A stretch of DNA of 64,000 nt. Origin: Sediminibacterium sp. KACHI17. Its GTDB lineage: Bacteria > Bacteroidota > Bacteroidia > Chitinophagales > Chitinophagaceae. The notes beneath the pieces are model-generated. The model did no database searches and was not told where the DNA came from. It saw only the letters and a list, made by a program, of their open reading frames with translations. A program made the position numbers and the translations under genes. Shown here piece by piece: positions 16,799 through 25,078 of the stretch; within the stretch, counting starts at the first letter, position 1; each line of letters opens with the position of its first letter. The stretch spans positions 1,240,001 through 1,304,000 of the forward strand of contig NZ_AP029612.1 in NCBI RefSeq assembly GCF_040362915.1, in the 5' to 3' direction.

Positions 16799-18190
16799 AT
16801 GTCATTGGAATTGGAACAACCGGATTTAAATGAGCAGTTTGAAGAACTGATCGAAAAAGAGGATAAGCTGGAGATCAGAGAATTTCTGGATCATCAGAAT
16901 ATCAGTGATGTTGCCGGACTCATCAATGACTTTCCTGAGTATGAGGCACAGATCATCGCCAATATGGCCATACACCGTGCTGCCAGCGTTTTCAAGATCT
17001 TAGACATTGCACAACAGAAAGATATTGTAAAAGAACTGCCCTCTTCCAAAACAGCCGAACTACTCAATGAGTTACCTGCAGATGACCGTACAGACTTTTT
17101 GGAAGAGTTACCCAAAGCAGCTATCAGAGACCTGATCAAATTATTAGACCCCGAAGAAAGAAAGATCACACTGTCCATGTTGGGATATCCGGAAGACAGT
17201 GTGGGCCGACTGATGACCCCTGATTATGTATATGTGTATGCACACAATACTGTATCAGAAGTTTTTACCACCATTAGAAAATTTGGAAAGAATAGTGAAA
17301 CCATTGATGTCATCTATGTGATCGATGAACATGGAGCCCTGATCGATGATATCAGGATCAGAGATGTGATCCTGGCAGCCCCTGATAAGCGCATGGATGA
17401 AGTAATTGATGGAAGGGTGGTTTCCTTGAATGTGCATGATGACCAAGAACATGCCAATCAGATCTTCAAAATGAATAACCGCGTTGCTTTGCCTGTAGTA
17501 GATGACAATAATATCCTGCTTGGCATCGTAACCATTGATGACATGTTGTGGGTAGCAAATGAAGAATTCAGTGAAGACATGCAGAAGATCGGGGGTACAG
17601 AAGCTTTAAATGAGCCTTATTTAGATATCCCTTTATTCAAACTGTTCAGAAAAAGAGTGGGCTGGCTCATCGTTCTTTTTTTGGGAGAAATGCTCACGGC
17701 TACCGCGATGGGATATTTCGAAGATGAAATTGCCAAAGCTGTTGTATTGGCATTATTTGTTCCCTTGATCATTTCCAGTGGCGGTAACAGTGGTTCACAG
17801 GCCTCTACCTTAATTATACAGGCCATGGCCGTGGGAGAAATTACGATCGGTGATTGGTGGCGTGTATTAAGAAGAGAGATCTTAAGCGGACTTTTACTTG
17901 GAGCCGTATTAGGTATCATCGGCTTTGTTCGTGTTGCAGTATGGCATTCCTTCTTTCCCGATATCTATGGAGACCATTGGATGATGATCGCATTCACGGT
18001 TGGATTTTCATTGGTAGGTGTAGTGCTTTGGGGAACACTTTCAGGATCTATGTTGCCCATTTTTCTGAAGAGACTAGGGGCTGACCCCGCAGTTTCTTCC
18101 GCTCCTTTTGTTGCAACTTTAGTGGATGTTACCGGACTGATTATTTATTTCAGCTTCGCGTATTTCTTTTTACAAGGACTCTTACTCTAA
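16799..18190 (+). CDS. mgtE: Magnesium transporter MgtE
   Basis: 463 residues in the usual order: N-terminal superhelical MgtE domain (about 20-135, LNELPADDRTDFLEELP repeats), a pair of CBS domains (about 140-260, MTPDYVYVYAHNTVSEV and VVSLNVHDDQEHA), connecting helix, then five membrane helices (about 290-463) with the pore signature SGGNSGSQAST. It is a gated Mg2+ channel in the inner membrane; Mg2+ binding between the N and CBS domains closes it. I see no Mg2+ riboswitch in the 106-base upstream gap. Monocistronic. Confidence 0.95.
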   Translation: MSLELEQPDLNEQFEELIEKEDKLEIREFLDHQNISDVAGLINDFPEYEAQIIANMAIHRAASVFKILDIAQQKDIVKELPSSKTAELLNELPADDRTDFLEELPKAAIRDLIKLLDPEERKITLSMLGYPEDSVGRLMTPDYVYVYAHNTVSEVFTTIRKFGKNSETIDVIYVIDEHGALIDDIRIRDVILAAPDKRMDEVIDGRVVSLNVHDDQEHANQIFKMNNRVALPVVDDNNILLGIVTIDDMLWVANEEFSEDMQKIGGTEALNEPYLDIPLFKLFRKRVGWLIVLFLGEMLTATAMGYFEDEIAKAVVLALFVPLIISSGGNSGSQASTLIIQAMAVGEITIGDWWRVLRREILSGLLLGAVLGIIGFVRVAVWHSFFPDIYGDHWMMIAFTVGFSLVGVVLWGTLSGSMLPIFLKRLGADPAVSSAPFVATLVDVTGLIIYFSFAYFFLQGLLL

Positions 18191-18200
18191 TACCTTAAGA

Positions 18201-18626
18201 TCATTTTTGTCTCGCAGACATCGCAAAAGAGTATTGAGCATTTTGCAATTCAAGATCATGCGCCAGTTTCAGCAAAGATTTTTTTGCATACCAAGTAATC
18301 GCTGTTCTGATGAGATACACAGAAACTAGTGCAAAGGGAATGTATAAAAGGATAATAGGTATTAACCCCAACTTGGTATAAGAAATAATATTTGCAACCA
18401 CTAAAAACAAATACAAGATGAATGTATAGCCGGGCAGTATATTCCAAAAACTGTGTTGATTCAGGGAATAGTAACGAACAACCGCTTTTTCCAGTTCTAT
18501 GTTCTGAGCATCTGTAAAATGATGAAACCTCGCTTTGAATATTCGTTTTCTACAAGAAAAAACACTGATATCTTTTGCTACAATTCTGATATCATTTGTA
18601 TCTGATAAAACAGTCCGCTGTGACAT
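18201..18626 (-). CDS. Hypothetical protein with two membrane helices
   Basis: 141 residues from the ATG at 18626 (MSQRTVLSDTNDIRIVAKD). The frame extends upstream to 18746, but that part lacks conserved features. The N-terminal half is soluble and basic (VFSCRKRIFKARFHHF, then EKAVVRYYSLN). Two adjacent membrane segments follow at about 75-120 (FWNILPGYTFILYLFLVVANI and GLIPIILLYIPFALVSVYLI), then a cytoplasmic tail. I do not recognise the family. It converges with mgtE, only 10 bases apart. Confidence 0.65.
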   Translation of the reverse strand: MSQRTVLSDTNDIRIVAKDISVFSCRKRIFKARFHHFTDAQNIELEKAVVRYYSLNQHSFWNILPGYTFILYLFLVVANIISYTKLGLIPIILLYIPFALVSVYLIRTAITWYAKKSLLKLAHDLELQNAQYSFAMSARQK

Positions 18627-18788
18627 GGTTACAATAAATTTATTTATCAGCGGGGGGAACTGAGCAGTAAAAATACAACTAATCTTTTCAAAAAAAACTG
18701 CGAAAAGACGCAATACTGATAAATAGGTATTCTTAAAGCCAACCAAAGATTTTATAGCATATTAAATATCTCGACTTATTCAGGTAGT

Positions 18789-19916
18789 TTATTTTCTCTT
18801 TCTTTTGCCTAACCAAATCAACAGACCTGTTATTGGTAAACTCGCTGCAATCAGTGCAGCTAAGAAAGCTGCAATCCTGCCCGGATAACCCATTACAGCT
18901 CCGATATGTATATCATAATTCATTCTACGGATACGATCAGATAATGTTGTCACATCACTGTATTTACCCCAGCCATATGCATTATCAAATTCCCTGCCTG
19001 TATATTGATCAAAGTAGCGGTAGTCTGTTTTATAAAATGTTTTTTCAGACGGGTTAGCCCTCAACAAAATTGCGGCACTATCAGTTTGTGGTAAAATCAA
19101 TTCTACTGCTTTATACGTACTACGCATCTCATTTTCAACCTGATACCAAACTTTATCAATTGCTTTTTGTGGAGTTAGCATATTTTTTTGGCTAGTATCA
19201 GATACAGGTAGTTTTTGTTGAATGATAGAATGTTTTTCACCGGTAAGTTTGTATATCGTATTAGCAAAACCATCAAATGCCCAAATCAGTCCGGTAAAAA
19301 CGGTGAATATGAGTACCCAACTACTATAAAAGCCGAGCACGTTATGCAAGTCATAATTTAATCGCTTGGGAGAAGCTTTCAATTTGATTTGAAATCTTGC
19401 TTTTGTTGCTGCTTTATTTCTTGGCCACCATAAAATGATTCCACTAATGATCATAATGAAAAAAATGAGTGTACTCCAGCCTACAATTTCCTGACCATAA
19501 GGAATCAATAATGTAAAATGCAAATACAGAATGATGTTGTAAAAATCTTTCCGCATATTTTTTGTCTTCAGCACCGTACCATCATAAGGGTTCATAAATA
19601 CAGTATGGTAGTATCCGCCCTTTTCAAAAAATAAAGCATAGGCAGCTTTGTTTGGCTGACCATAATACAGTCGCTTGGCTTTTTTATCAGGTATCTGCTT
19701 TTCAGCAATTGCTATTAATGTAGAAGCTGGTAAAAAACGGTCTCTTTTAGCTTCTACAGATCTGTATGGTTGTGTTAGTTGTTGTAATTCGGGTGCAAAA
19801 CAATAAATAGCGCCTGTAATCGAAACAATGAATACCACTAGCCCGGTAATAAGTCCGAGCCAGAGATGTATTTGTAAAATGATCTTCCGAATCGCTGGTG
19901 GTAGTTTTAGAAACAC
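18789..19916 (-). CDS. PepSY-domain inner membrane protein linked to siderophore uptake
   Basis: 375 residues of the PepSY-associated TM family (PiuB/FhuI-like): helix 1 (HLWLGLITGLVVFIVSITGAIY), PepSY-like periplasmic segments, helices around 140-165 (STLIFFIMIISGIILWWPRN) and 195-220, and a final helix before GKRKRK. Members sit in the inner membrane beside TonB-dependent siderophore receptors and are thought to help release or reduce iron. It follows the receptor gene by 24 bases, which supports this. The start is GTG at 19916: the frame upstream offers no ATG before the receptor stop. Confidence 0.88.
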   Translation of the reverse strand: MFLKLPPAIRKIILQIHLWLGLITGLVVFIVSITGAIYCFAPELQQLTQPYRSVEAKRDRFLPASTLIAIAEKQIPDKKAKRLYYGQPNKAAYALFFEKGGYYHTVFMNPYDGTVLKTKNMRKDFYNIILYLHFTLLIPYGQEIVGWSTLIFFIMIISGIILWWPRNKAATKARFQIKLKASPKRLNYDLHNVLGFYSSWVLIFTVFTGLIWAFDGFANTIYKLTGEKHSIIQQKLPVSDTSQKNMLTPQKAIDKVWYQVENEMRSTYKAVELILPQTDSAAILLRANPSEKTFYKTDYRYFDQYTGREFDNAYGWGKYSDVTTLSDRIRRMNYDIHIGAVMGYPGRIAAFLAALIAASLPITGLLIWLGKRKRK

Positions 19917-19940
19917 AATAGATATGTATTCAATGGTGAA

Positions 19941-22364
19941 TTAAAAACGGAAACTAATATTCGCAGATACTCTGCGTGGCAACTGAGGTTCTACGGTTGT
20001 CCACCCTTTGAAATAACGCTCATTGAAAACATTATCTACTTTCAATGCAATTCTAAACGAAGCGGCATTATAAAATAAAGTTGAATGAGCAACAGTATAC
20101 GCAGGAATGGTAAACAGTCCGTTCACACTGTTATTAGTGATGATATTTTCACTCGCATGGTTGCCACCGAATCCGATACCCCAGCCTTTTAATTTCCCTT
20201 GAACAAACTGATAACTCGCCCACAAATTCATAAGCTGCTCAGGACCCGCAGTTACCGGGCGTCTGCCATTACTTGCCGCATCTGTTTTATCATTCAAACT
20301 TTTGTTGAAACTATAACCTGCTATCAGGTTCAATCCGGGTAGTGGATTGGCAGAAATATCGGCTTCGAATCCTCTACTCGACATATTTCCATCCTGAATC
20401 GTAAAGCCTGCTCTCGATGGATCTGGACGAGTAATATTGGTTACGTAAATATTGTAGTATGATAATGAAGCTGTGATCTTTCTATTCAGCAATTCTGCTT
20501 TTACACCTCCCTCCCACTGATTAGCCTGTTGAGGCTTGAAATTACTGACGCTTCCATCAGGCTGTGTAACAGTATTTACATTTCTAAATCCATTCATGTA
20601 ATTGCCAAATAAGGAGACTTTGTCTTTTAGGATCTGATACACTAATCCGAATTTGGGTGATACAGCTGTTTGCGCAAATGCTCCTGCGATGGTATTGGTT
20701 CGATGGGTTAAAGTACCTTTATTATCAAAACGATCTAATCGCACACTCATCATTGCCATTAGCTGATCTGTGATATTTAACACATTGGATATATAGGCAC
20801 TATAGGTGTAGCTATTGGTTGTATTTCTGGTTGGATTATTGTTTTGGGCAAATCTGTTGTCTAAAGCTGCCTTATTTAGTTGTGTATACTTACTATCTGA
20901 TCTGATAGCATTCACCGTATCAAATAATACATAAGCTGAGCTATTGTTTTGAGCCGAGAGGTGTAATACATCAATCCCTGCAACCATTCTATTTCTCATC
21001 TTACCAACATAAAAATCACCCATAAAGTTTTGCTGAAAACTGGTAGAATACCCTGTTGCATTTTGATTACTGACATAACGATTCAATAAAGAATCACCGG
21101 GAAGAATATACATGACATAAGAATAATAACCATCTGACTTACGAGTACTTCTTGAAATATTGGTTTGCGAGGTCCAGATACTATTAAACTTATACGTCAT
21201 TTGTCCAAATAAATTCACTGTTGGAGTTTTGATCGTAATATCATTACTGGTGAAGGATCGGTTGAAGTCTACCTTTAATTCATTAACAGTGGTGGCGTTG
21301 AGCTTTCTGGTTCTATTTAAGAACAACATCAACGGGTTGGTTGATTCTGACTGGTAAAATTCAGTGTTCAATAAAAAAGAGAGTTTCTCATTGGCTTTGA
21401 AAGAAAAGGAAGGTGCTATGAATAAAGATTTTCTAAAACCAGCATCCTGAAAACTTCCTTCAGCATGATAGGCAGTATTCAGTCTGAATAAAGCTGTTTT
21501 AGAAGCATTCAACGGTGAGTTGATATCTGTAGTTAATCTATTCAATCCGAAACCTCCCCCGGTATAACTGATCTCTCCACCTGTAGTATCATATGGACGT
21601 TTTGTTTGTAAGTTGATCAATCCACCAAAAGACACAAGACTACTTCCAAATAAAGTTCCCGAAGGACCTTTAATGACCTCAATCCTTTCGATATTAGCAG
21701 GATCCAATCCACCATTGGTTAATCCAGCCACTCCATTGATCATCGAAGGTTGTACGCTAAATCCACGCAAAGAGAAATAAGCCGCTCCATCACTACCTCT
21801 TCCGGTAGAACTCCATAATTTATCAATGCCCGGGGCATTTTTTAAAGCATCATCAAATTGTGTAATCACTTGTTCCTGCAGCAAACTGGCAGTGATGGTA
21901 TTATATACTTGCGGATTTTCCAGGTTCTTCAAGGGCATACGCGCCACTGATTCACTCGATACACGGTAAAACTTTCTTCTGCCACTGTTTACTGTAACTT
22001 CTGCTAGTTCTGTAATACCGGTTTCAATGGTAATGGATATAACACTGGTTTCTTTTTCTTGTACCTCAACAACTTTTGTAGCAGTACCAAATCCTGAAGA
22101 ACTTACGATCAATGAATAGGTTCCTGCATGCATGTTTCTGAAGGCAAAAAAACCTTCTTCATCCGTCAATACAGTTCTATTATTCTCTTTAATGGTAATG
22201 GTAGCATAGATGATCGGAGTACCATGATTGGTCAATACTTTCCCTTTGATGATGGCTGATCCTGGTTCATCTCCGGATGCAAAAACTGATCGGGGTGTAA
22301 GAGTGATCAGTAAGACTAGAACGAATGTGATAAAACGAGCAGTTGTATTTCCTATTCTTTTCAT
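19941..22364 (-). CDS. TonB-dependent siderophore receptor
   Basis: About 807 residues. Signal peptide (MKRIGNTTARFITFVLVLLI, ending VFASG), then a CarboxypepD_reg-like beta-sandwich (GKVLTNHGTPIIYATITIKE), then the plug (LKNAPGIDKLWSSTGRG, IERIEVIKGPSGTLFG) and a 22-strand outer-membrane barrel ending VSANISFRF. The order and C-terminal motif VDNVFNERYFKGW place it in the siderophore (FhuA/FhuE-like) receptor group rather than the SusC group; no SusD gene is nearby. The longer frame starts with TTG at 22388; ATG 22364 is preferred. With the PepSY gene it forms an iron-uptake operon, probably iron-repressed, but I see no clear Fur box. Confidence 0.93.
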   Translation of the reverse strand: MKRIGNTTARFITFVLVLLITLTPRSVFASGDEPGSAIIKGKVLTNHGTPIIYATITIKENNRTVLTDEEGFFAFRNMHAGTYSLIVSSSGFGTATKVVEVQEKETSVISITIETGITELAEVTVNSGRRKFYRVSSESVARMPLKNLENPQVYNTITASLLQEQVITQFDDALKNAPGIDKLWSSTGRGSDGAAYFSLRGFSVQPSMINGVAGLTNGGLDPANIERIEVIKGPSGTLFGSSLVSFGGLINLQTKRPYDTTGGEISYTGGGFGLNRLTTDINSPLNASKTALFRLNTAYHAEGSFQDAGFRKSLFIAPSFSFKANEKLSFLLNTEFYQSESTNPLMLFLNRTRKLNATTVNELKVDFNRSFTSNDITIKTPTVNLFGQMTYKFNSIWTSQTNISRSTRKSDGYYSYVMYILPGDSLLNRYVSNQNATGYSTSFQQNFMGDFYVGKMRNRMVAGIDVLHLSAQNNSSAYVLFDTVNAIRSDSKYTQLNKAALDNRFAQNNNPTRNTTNSYTYSAYISNVLNITDQLMAMMSVRLDRFDNKGTLTHRTNTIAGAFAQTAVSPKFGLVYQILKDKVSLFGNYMNGFRNVNTVTQPDGSVSNFKPQQANQWEGGVKAELLNRKITASLSYYNIYVTNITRPDPSRAGFTIQDGNMSSRGFEADISANPLPGLNLIAGYSFNKSLNDKTDAASNGRRPVTAGPEQLMNLWASYQFVQGKLKGWGIGFGGNHASENIITNNSVNGLFTIPAYTVAHSTLFYNAASFRIALKVDNVFNERYFKGWTTVEPQLPRRVSANISFRF

Positions 22365-22473
22365 GAACGCTTTTATTTTGTGGAGCAAAACTCAGCGCTG
22401 TGAAAAACATAACCTGTAGATAAACGGAATTCGTTTTACGCAATCGGGAAACTGACTTTAGAGTGACAAATCA

Positions 22474-23082
22474 TCATAAGTCATGCAGTTTCTGAAACAG
22501 ATTTTCTTTTACGGTATTGAACCATTCATTTTTTAGTATACTCAAGACTATTGAATCTCTTCTTCCACCTTCAACTTTATTTGCATGACTTCTTAACACT
22601 CCTTCTTCTACGCATCCTATACTTTTCATCGCGGCGATGCTACGTTTGTTATTAAAATCTGCTCGAAACTCTACACGTTCCATTCCTATCTGTTCGAAGG
22701 CGAATTGTAAGAGCAAGAACTTACAATGTTTATTCAGTCCGGTGCCTTGAAATTCTTTTCCATACCAGGTAAAACCTAACTGCAGTGTTTGATGCTGTAA
22801 CTGAATATCATAAAATCTTGTACTTCCTGCATATGCCTGATTCTTTTTGTCAAAAACAATGAAAGGATATTCGGTTCCCTTTTCACGAGCCCTAACAGCG
22901 AATTCTATATAGTTTTTAAGGTTTTCCTCTCCTGCTGCTTTTTGCAAGGAATAAGTCCATATCTCGGGTTGATTCAGCGAAAAATGCCGCAAATTATCGC
23001 AATCATTCCGTTGTAAAGGGCGCAATAACACGCATTCATTTTCTAAAACATACTCTTTCGAAAGATCAAATATGTAATGCAT
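22474..23082 (-). CDS. GNAT N-acetyltransferase, RimJ/RimL-like
   Basis: 202 residues with the RimJ/RimL-type GNAT fold: N-terminal VLLRPLQRNDCDNLRHF, central GSTRFYDIQLQHQTLQLGFTWYG, acetyl-CoA loop region FQGTGLNKHCKFLLLQFAFE (a variant of the Q/R-x-x-G-x-G/A motif) and FRADFNNKRSIAAMKSIGC, the asparagine-rich motif typical of the family. It probably acetylates a small molecule or a protein N-terminus; substrate unknown. The ATG at 23082 is divergent from glmS, and the glmS promoter candidate begins nine bases away. Confidence 0.88.
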   Translation of the reverse strand: MHYIFDLSKEYVLENECVLLRPLQRNDCDNLRHFSLNQPEIWTYSLQKAAGEENLKNYIEFAVRAREKGTEYPFIVFDKKNQAYAGSTRFYDIQLQHQTLQLGFTWYGKEFQGTGLNKHCKFLLLQFAFEQIGMERVEFRADFNNKRSIAAMKSIGCVEEGVLRSHANKVEGGRRDSIVLSILKNEWFNTVKENLFQKLHDL

Positions 23083-23090
23083 TGAATTTA

Positions 23091-23121
23091 TTTGAGTTTA
23101 TATTGAATATTTGTAACTTTT
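23091..23121 (+). promoter_or_regulatory. Candidate glmS promoter
   Basis: TTTG at 23091-23094 and TAACTTTT at 23114-23121 are spaced by 19 bases; the second is one base off the TAnnTTTG consensus. It lies 57 bases before the glmS ATG, immediately outside the divergent acetyltransferase gene. I saw no sign of a glmS ribozyme, and the short leader leaves no room for one. Confidence 0.4.
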
Positions 23122-23177
23122 TATACGAATACGGTAGTAAGTTACCGTTGATTATTGAACTCTTAAATGAAAAATGT

Positions 23178-25016
23178 ATGTGCGGTATCGTTGGATACGT
23201 AGGCCATAGAGAAGCCTACCCAATAGTATTAAAAGGACTTAAAAGACTGGAATATAGGGGTTATGACAGTTCAGGTGTGGCTTTACTGAATAACGGCAAA
23301 CTGAATGTTTACAAGAAAAAAGGTAAAGTAGCGGAAATGGAAGAAGATACCGTGGGAAAAGATGTTCAGTCCCACATTGGTATTGGTCATACACGTTGGG
23401 CTACACATGGTGAACCCAGTGATCGCAATGCGCATCCTCATTTATCGCAGAGCGGTGAATTAGCCATGATCCATAATGGGATCATTGAGAATTATGCGCA
23501 TATCAAACAGGAGCTTATCACAAAAGGCTACACGTTTAAAAGTGATACTGATACAGAAGTATTGCTAAACTTTATCGAAGACATCAAGATCAATAATAAC
23601 TGTTCACTCGAAGAGGCATTACGCATTGCATTGAAACGTATCGTGGGTGCATATTGTATTTTATTGATCTCAAAAGATGATCCGGAAACCATCCTCGCTG
23701 CCAGAAAAGGTAGTCCACTGGTAATCGGAATCGGCAAAGGCGAACATTTTCTTGCGAGTGATGCCTCTCCGATCATTGAATACACAAAAGAAGTGGTATA
23801 TGTGAATGATTATGAGATCGCGATTGTTCGTCCAGATGAATTGATTTTAAAAAATCTGGGTAACGAGAAACAAACACCTTTCATCACCAAACTGGATATG
23901 GAATTGGCTGCTATCGAGAAAGGTGGATATGATCACTTCATGATTAAAGAAATTCATGAACAACCAGATACTATTTTTGACTGTTTGCGCGGAAGATTAC
24001 TGCCTCAGACGGGACAGATCATTATGAGTGGTGTTGACAACCATATTGAAGCATTAAAAAGTGCACAGCGTATCTTGATCGTGGCTTGCGGAACCAGCTG
24101 GCACGCAGGTTTGATCGCTGAATACCAGATCGAAGAATTGTGCCGTATACCCGTTGAAGTTGAATATGCATCTGAATTCAGGTATAGAAATCCGGTAGTG
24201 AATAAAGGTGATGTGATCATCGCTATTTCTCAAAGTGGTGAAACAGCTGATACATTAGTGGCACTGGAAAGCGCAAAAGAAAAAGGTGCTTTCATCTTTG
24301 GTGTTGTGAATGCAGTTGGAAGTAGTATCGCTCGATTGAGTCATGCCGGCGCATATACACACGCCGGACCAGAGATCGGCGTTGCGAGTACCAAGGCATT
24401 TACAGGACAGCTCGCTGTTCTCACCATGATGGCATTGAAGATCGGATATGCAAAAGGAACCATTGATGAAAAACGCTATCTCGGATTAATGAAGGAACTG
24501 GAAGCCATTCCTGAAAAAGTAAAAGAAATACTTGCAGACACATCTAATATTCAACGAATCGCTGTGAAGTATAAAGATGCAAGTGATTTTCTATTCCTCG
24601 GACGTGGATATAACTTTCCGGTGGCACTAGAAGGCGCTTTGAAATTGAAAGAAATCTCTTATATCCATGCAGAAGGATATCCTGCTGCGGAAATGAAACA
24701 CGGTCCGATTGCCCTAGTCGATGATAAATTACCCGTGGTATTTGTAGCAACAAAAGATTCTTATTACGAAAAGATCGTTTCAAACGTACAGGAGATCAAA
24801 GCTAGAAAGGGAATGGTGATCGCTGTCGCCACTCAAAATGATGAGATCATCCCCGGTATGGCGGATGATGTAATGTTTGTTCCGGATACGGATGAAGTGA
24901 TTGCACCATTATTGAGTTGCATCCCACTGCAATTACTAAGTTATTATGTGGGTGTAGCGAAAGGACTTGATGTAGATAAACCTAGAAATTTGGCTAAGAG
25001 TGTTACGGTTGAATAA
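23178..25016 (+). CDS. glmS: Glutamine-fructose-6-phosphate aminotransferase (isomerizing)
   Basis: 612 residues, close to the E. coli enzyme (609). The ATG at 23178 puts the essential cysteine at residue 2 (MCGIVGYVGH), as needed for the Ntn glutaminase domain (about 2-225, with TRWATHGEP and HNGIIEN). Two SIS isomerase domains follow (ACGTSWHAG, ISQSGETADT, IGVASTKAFTGQ; EGALKLKEISYIHAEGY; C-terminal DKPRNLAKSVTVE). It makes glucosamine-6-phosphate from fructose-6-phosphate and glutamine, the entry step to UDP-GlcNAc for peptidoglycan and lipopolysaccharide. The longer in-frame extension to 23082 would displace the catalytic cysteine and is rejected. A DUF4954 gene follows after 62 bases. 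Confidence 0.97.
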   Translation: MCGIVGYVGHREAYPIVLKGLKRLEYRGYDSSGVALLNNGKLNVYKKKGKVAEMEEDTVGKDVQSHIGIGHTRWATHGEPSDRNAHPHLSQSGELAMIHNGIIENYAHIKQELITKGYTFKSDTDTEVLLNFIEDIKINNNCSLEEALRIALKRIVGAYCILLISKDDPETILAARKGSPLVIGIGKGEHFLASDASPIIEYTKEVVYVNDYEIAIVRPDELILKNLGNEKQTPFITKLDMELAAIEKGGYDHFMIKEIHEQPDTIFDCLRGRLLPQTGQIIMSGVDNHIEALKSAQRILIVACGTSWHAGLIAEYQIEELCRIPVEVEYASEFRYRNPVVNKGDVIIAISQSGETADTLVALESAKEKGAFIFGVVNAVGSSIARLSHAGAYTHAGPEIGVASTKAFTGQLAVLTMMALKIGYAKGTIDEKRYLGLMKELEAIPEKVKEILADTSNIQRIAVKYKDASDFLFLGRGYNFPVALEGALKLKEISYIHAEGYPAAEMKHGPIALVDDKLPVVFVATKDSYYEKIVSNVQEIKARKGMVIAVATQNDEIIPGMADDVMFVPDTDEVIAPLLSCIPLQLLSYYVGVAKGLDVDKPRNLAKSVTVE

Positions 25017-25078
25017 AAGATCACAATGTCTGTTTCAGTAAAAAAAAGATACAGCGGTAAAGACAAATCATCTGCAAC

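Noticed and set aside
23095..23177. A glmS ribozyme
   Set aside because: The leader before glmS is too short and has none of the conserved core; such ribozymes are found mainly in Firmicutes.
23082..25016. glmS starting at 23082
   Set aside because: It would place 32 residues before the cysteine that must become the N-terminal nucleophile; ATG 23178 is correct.
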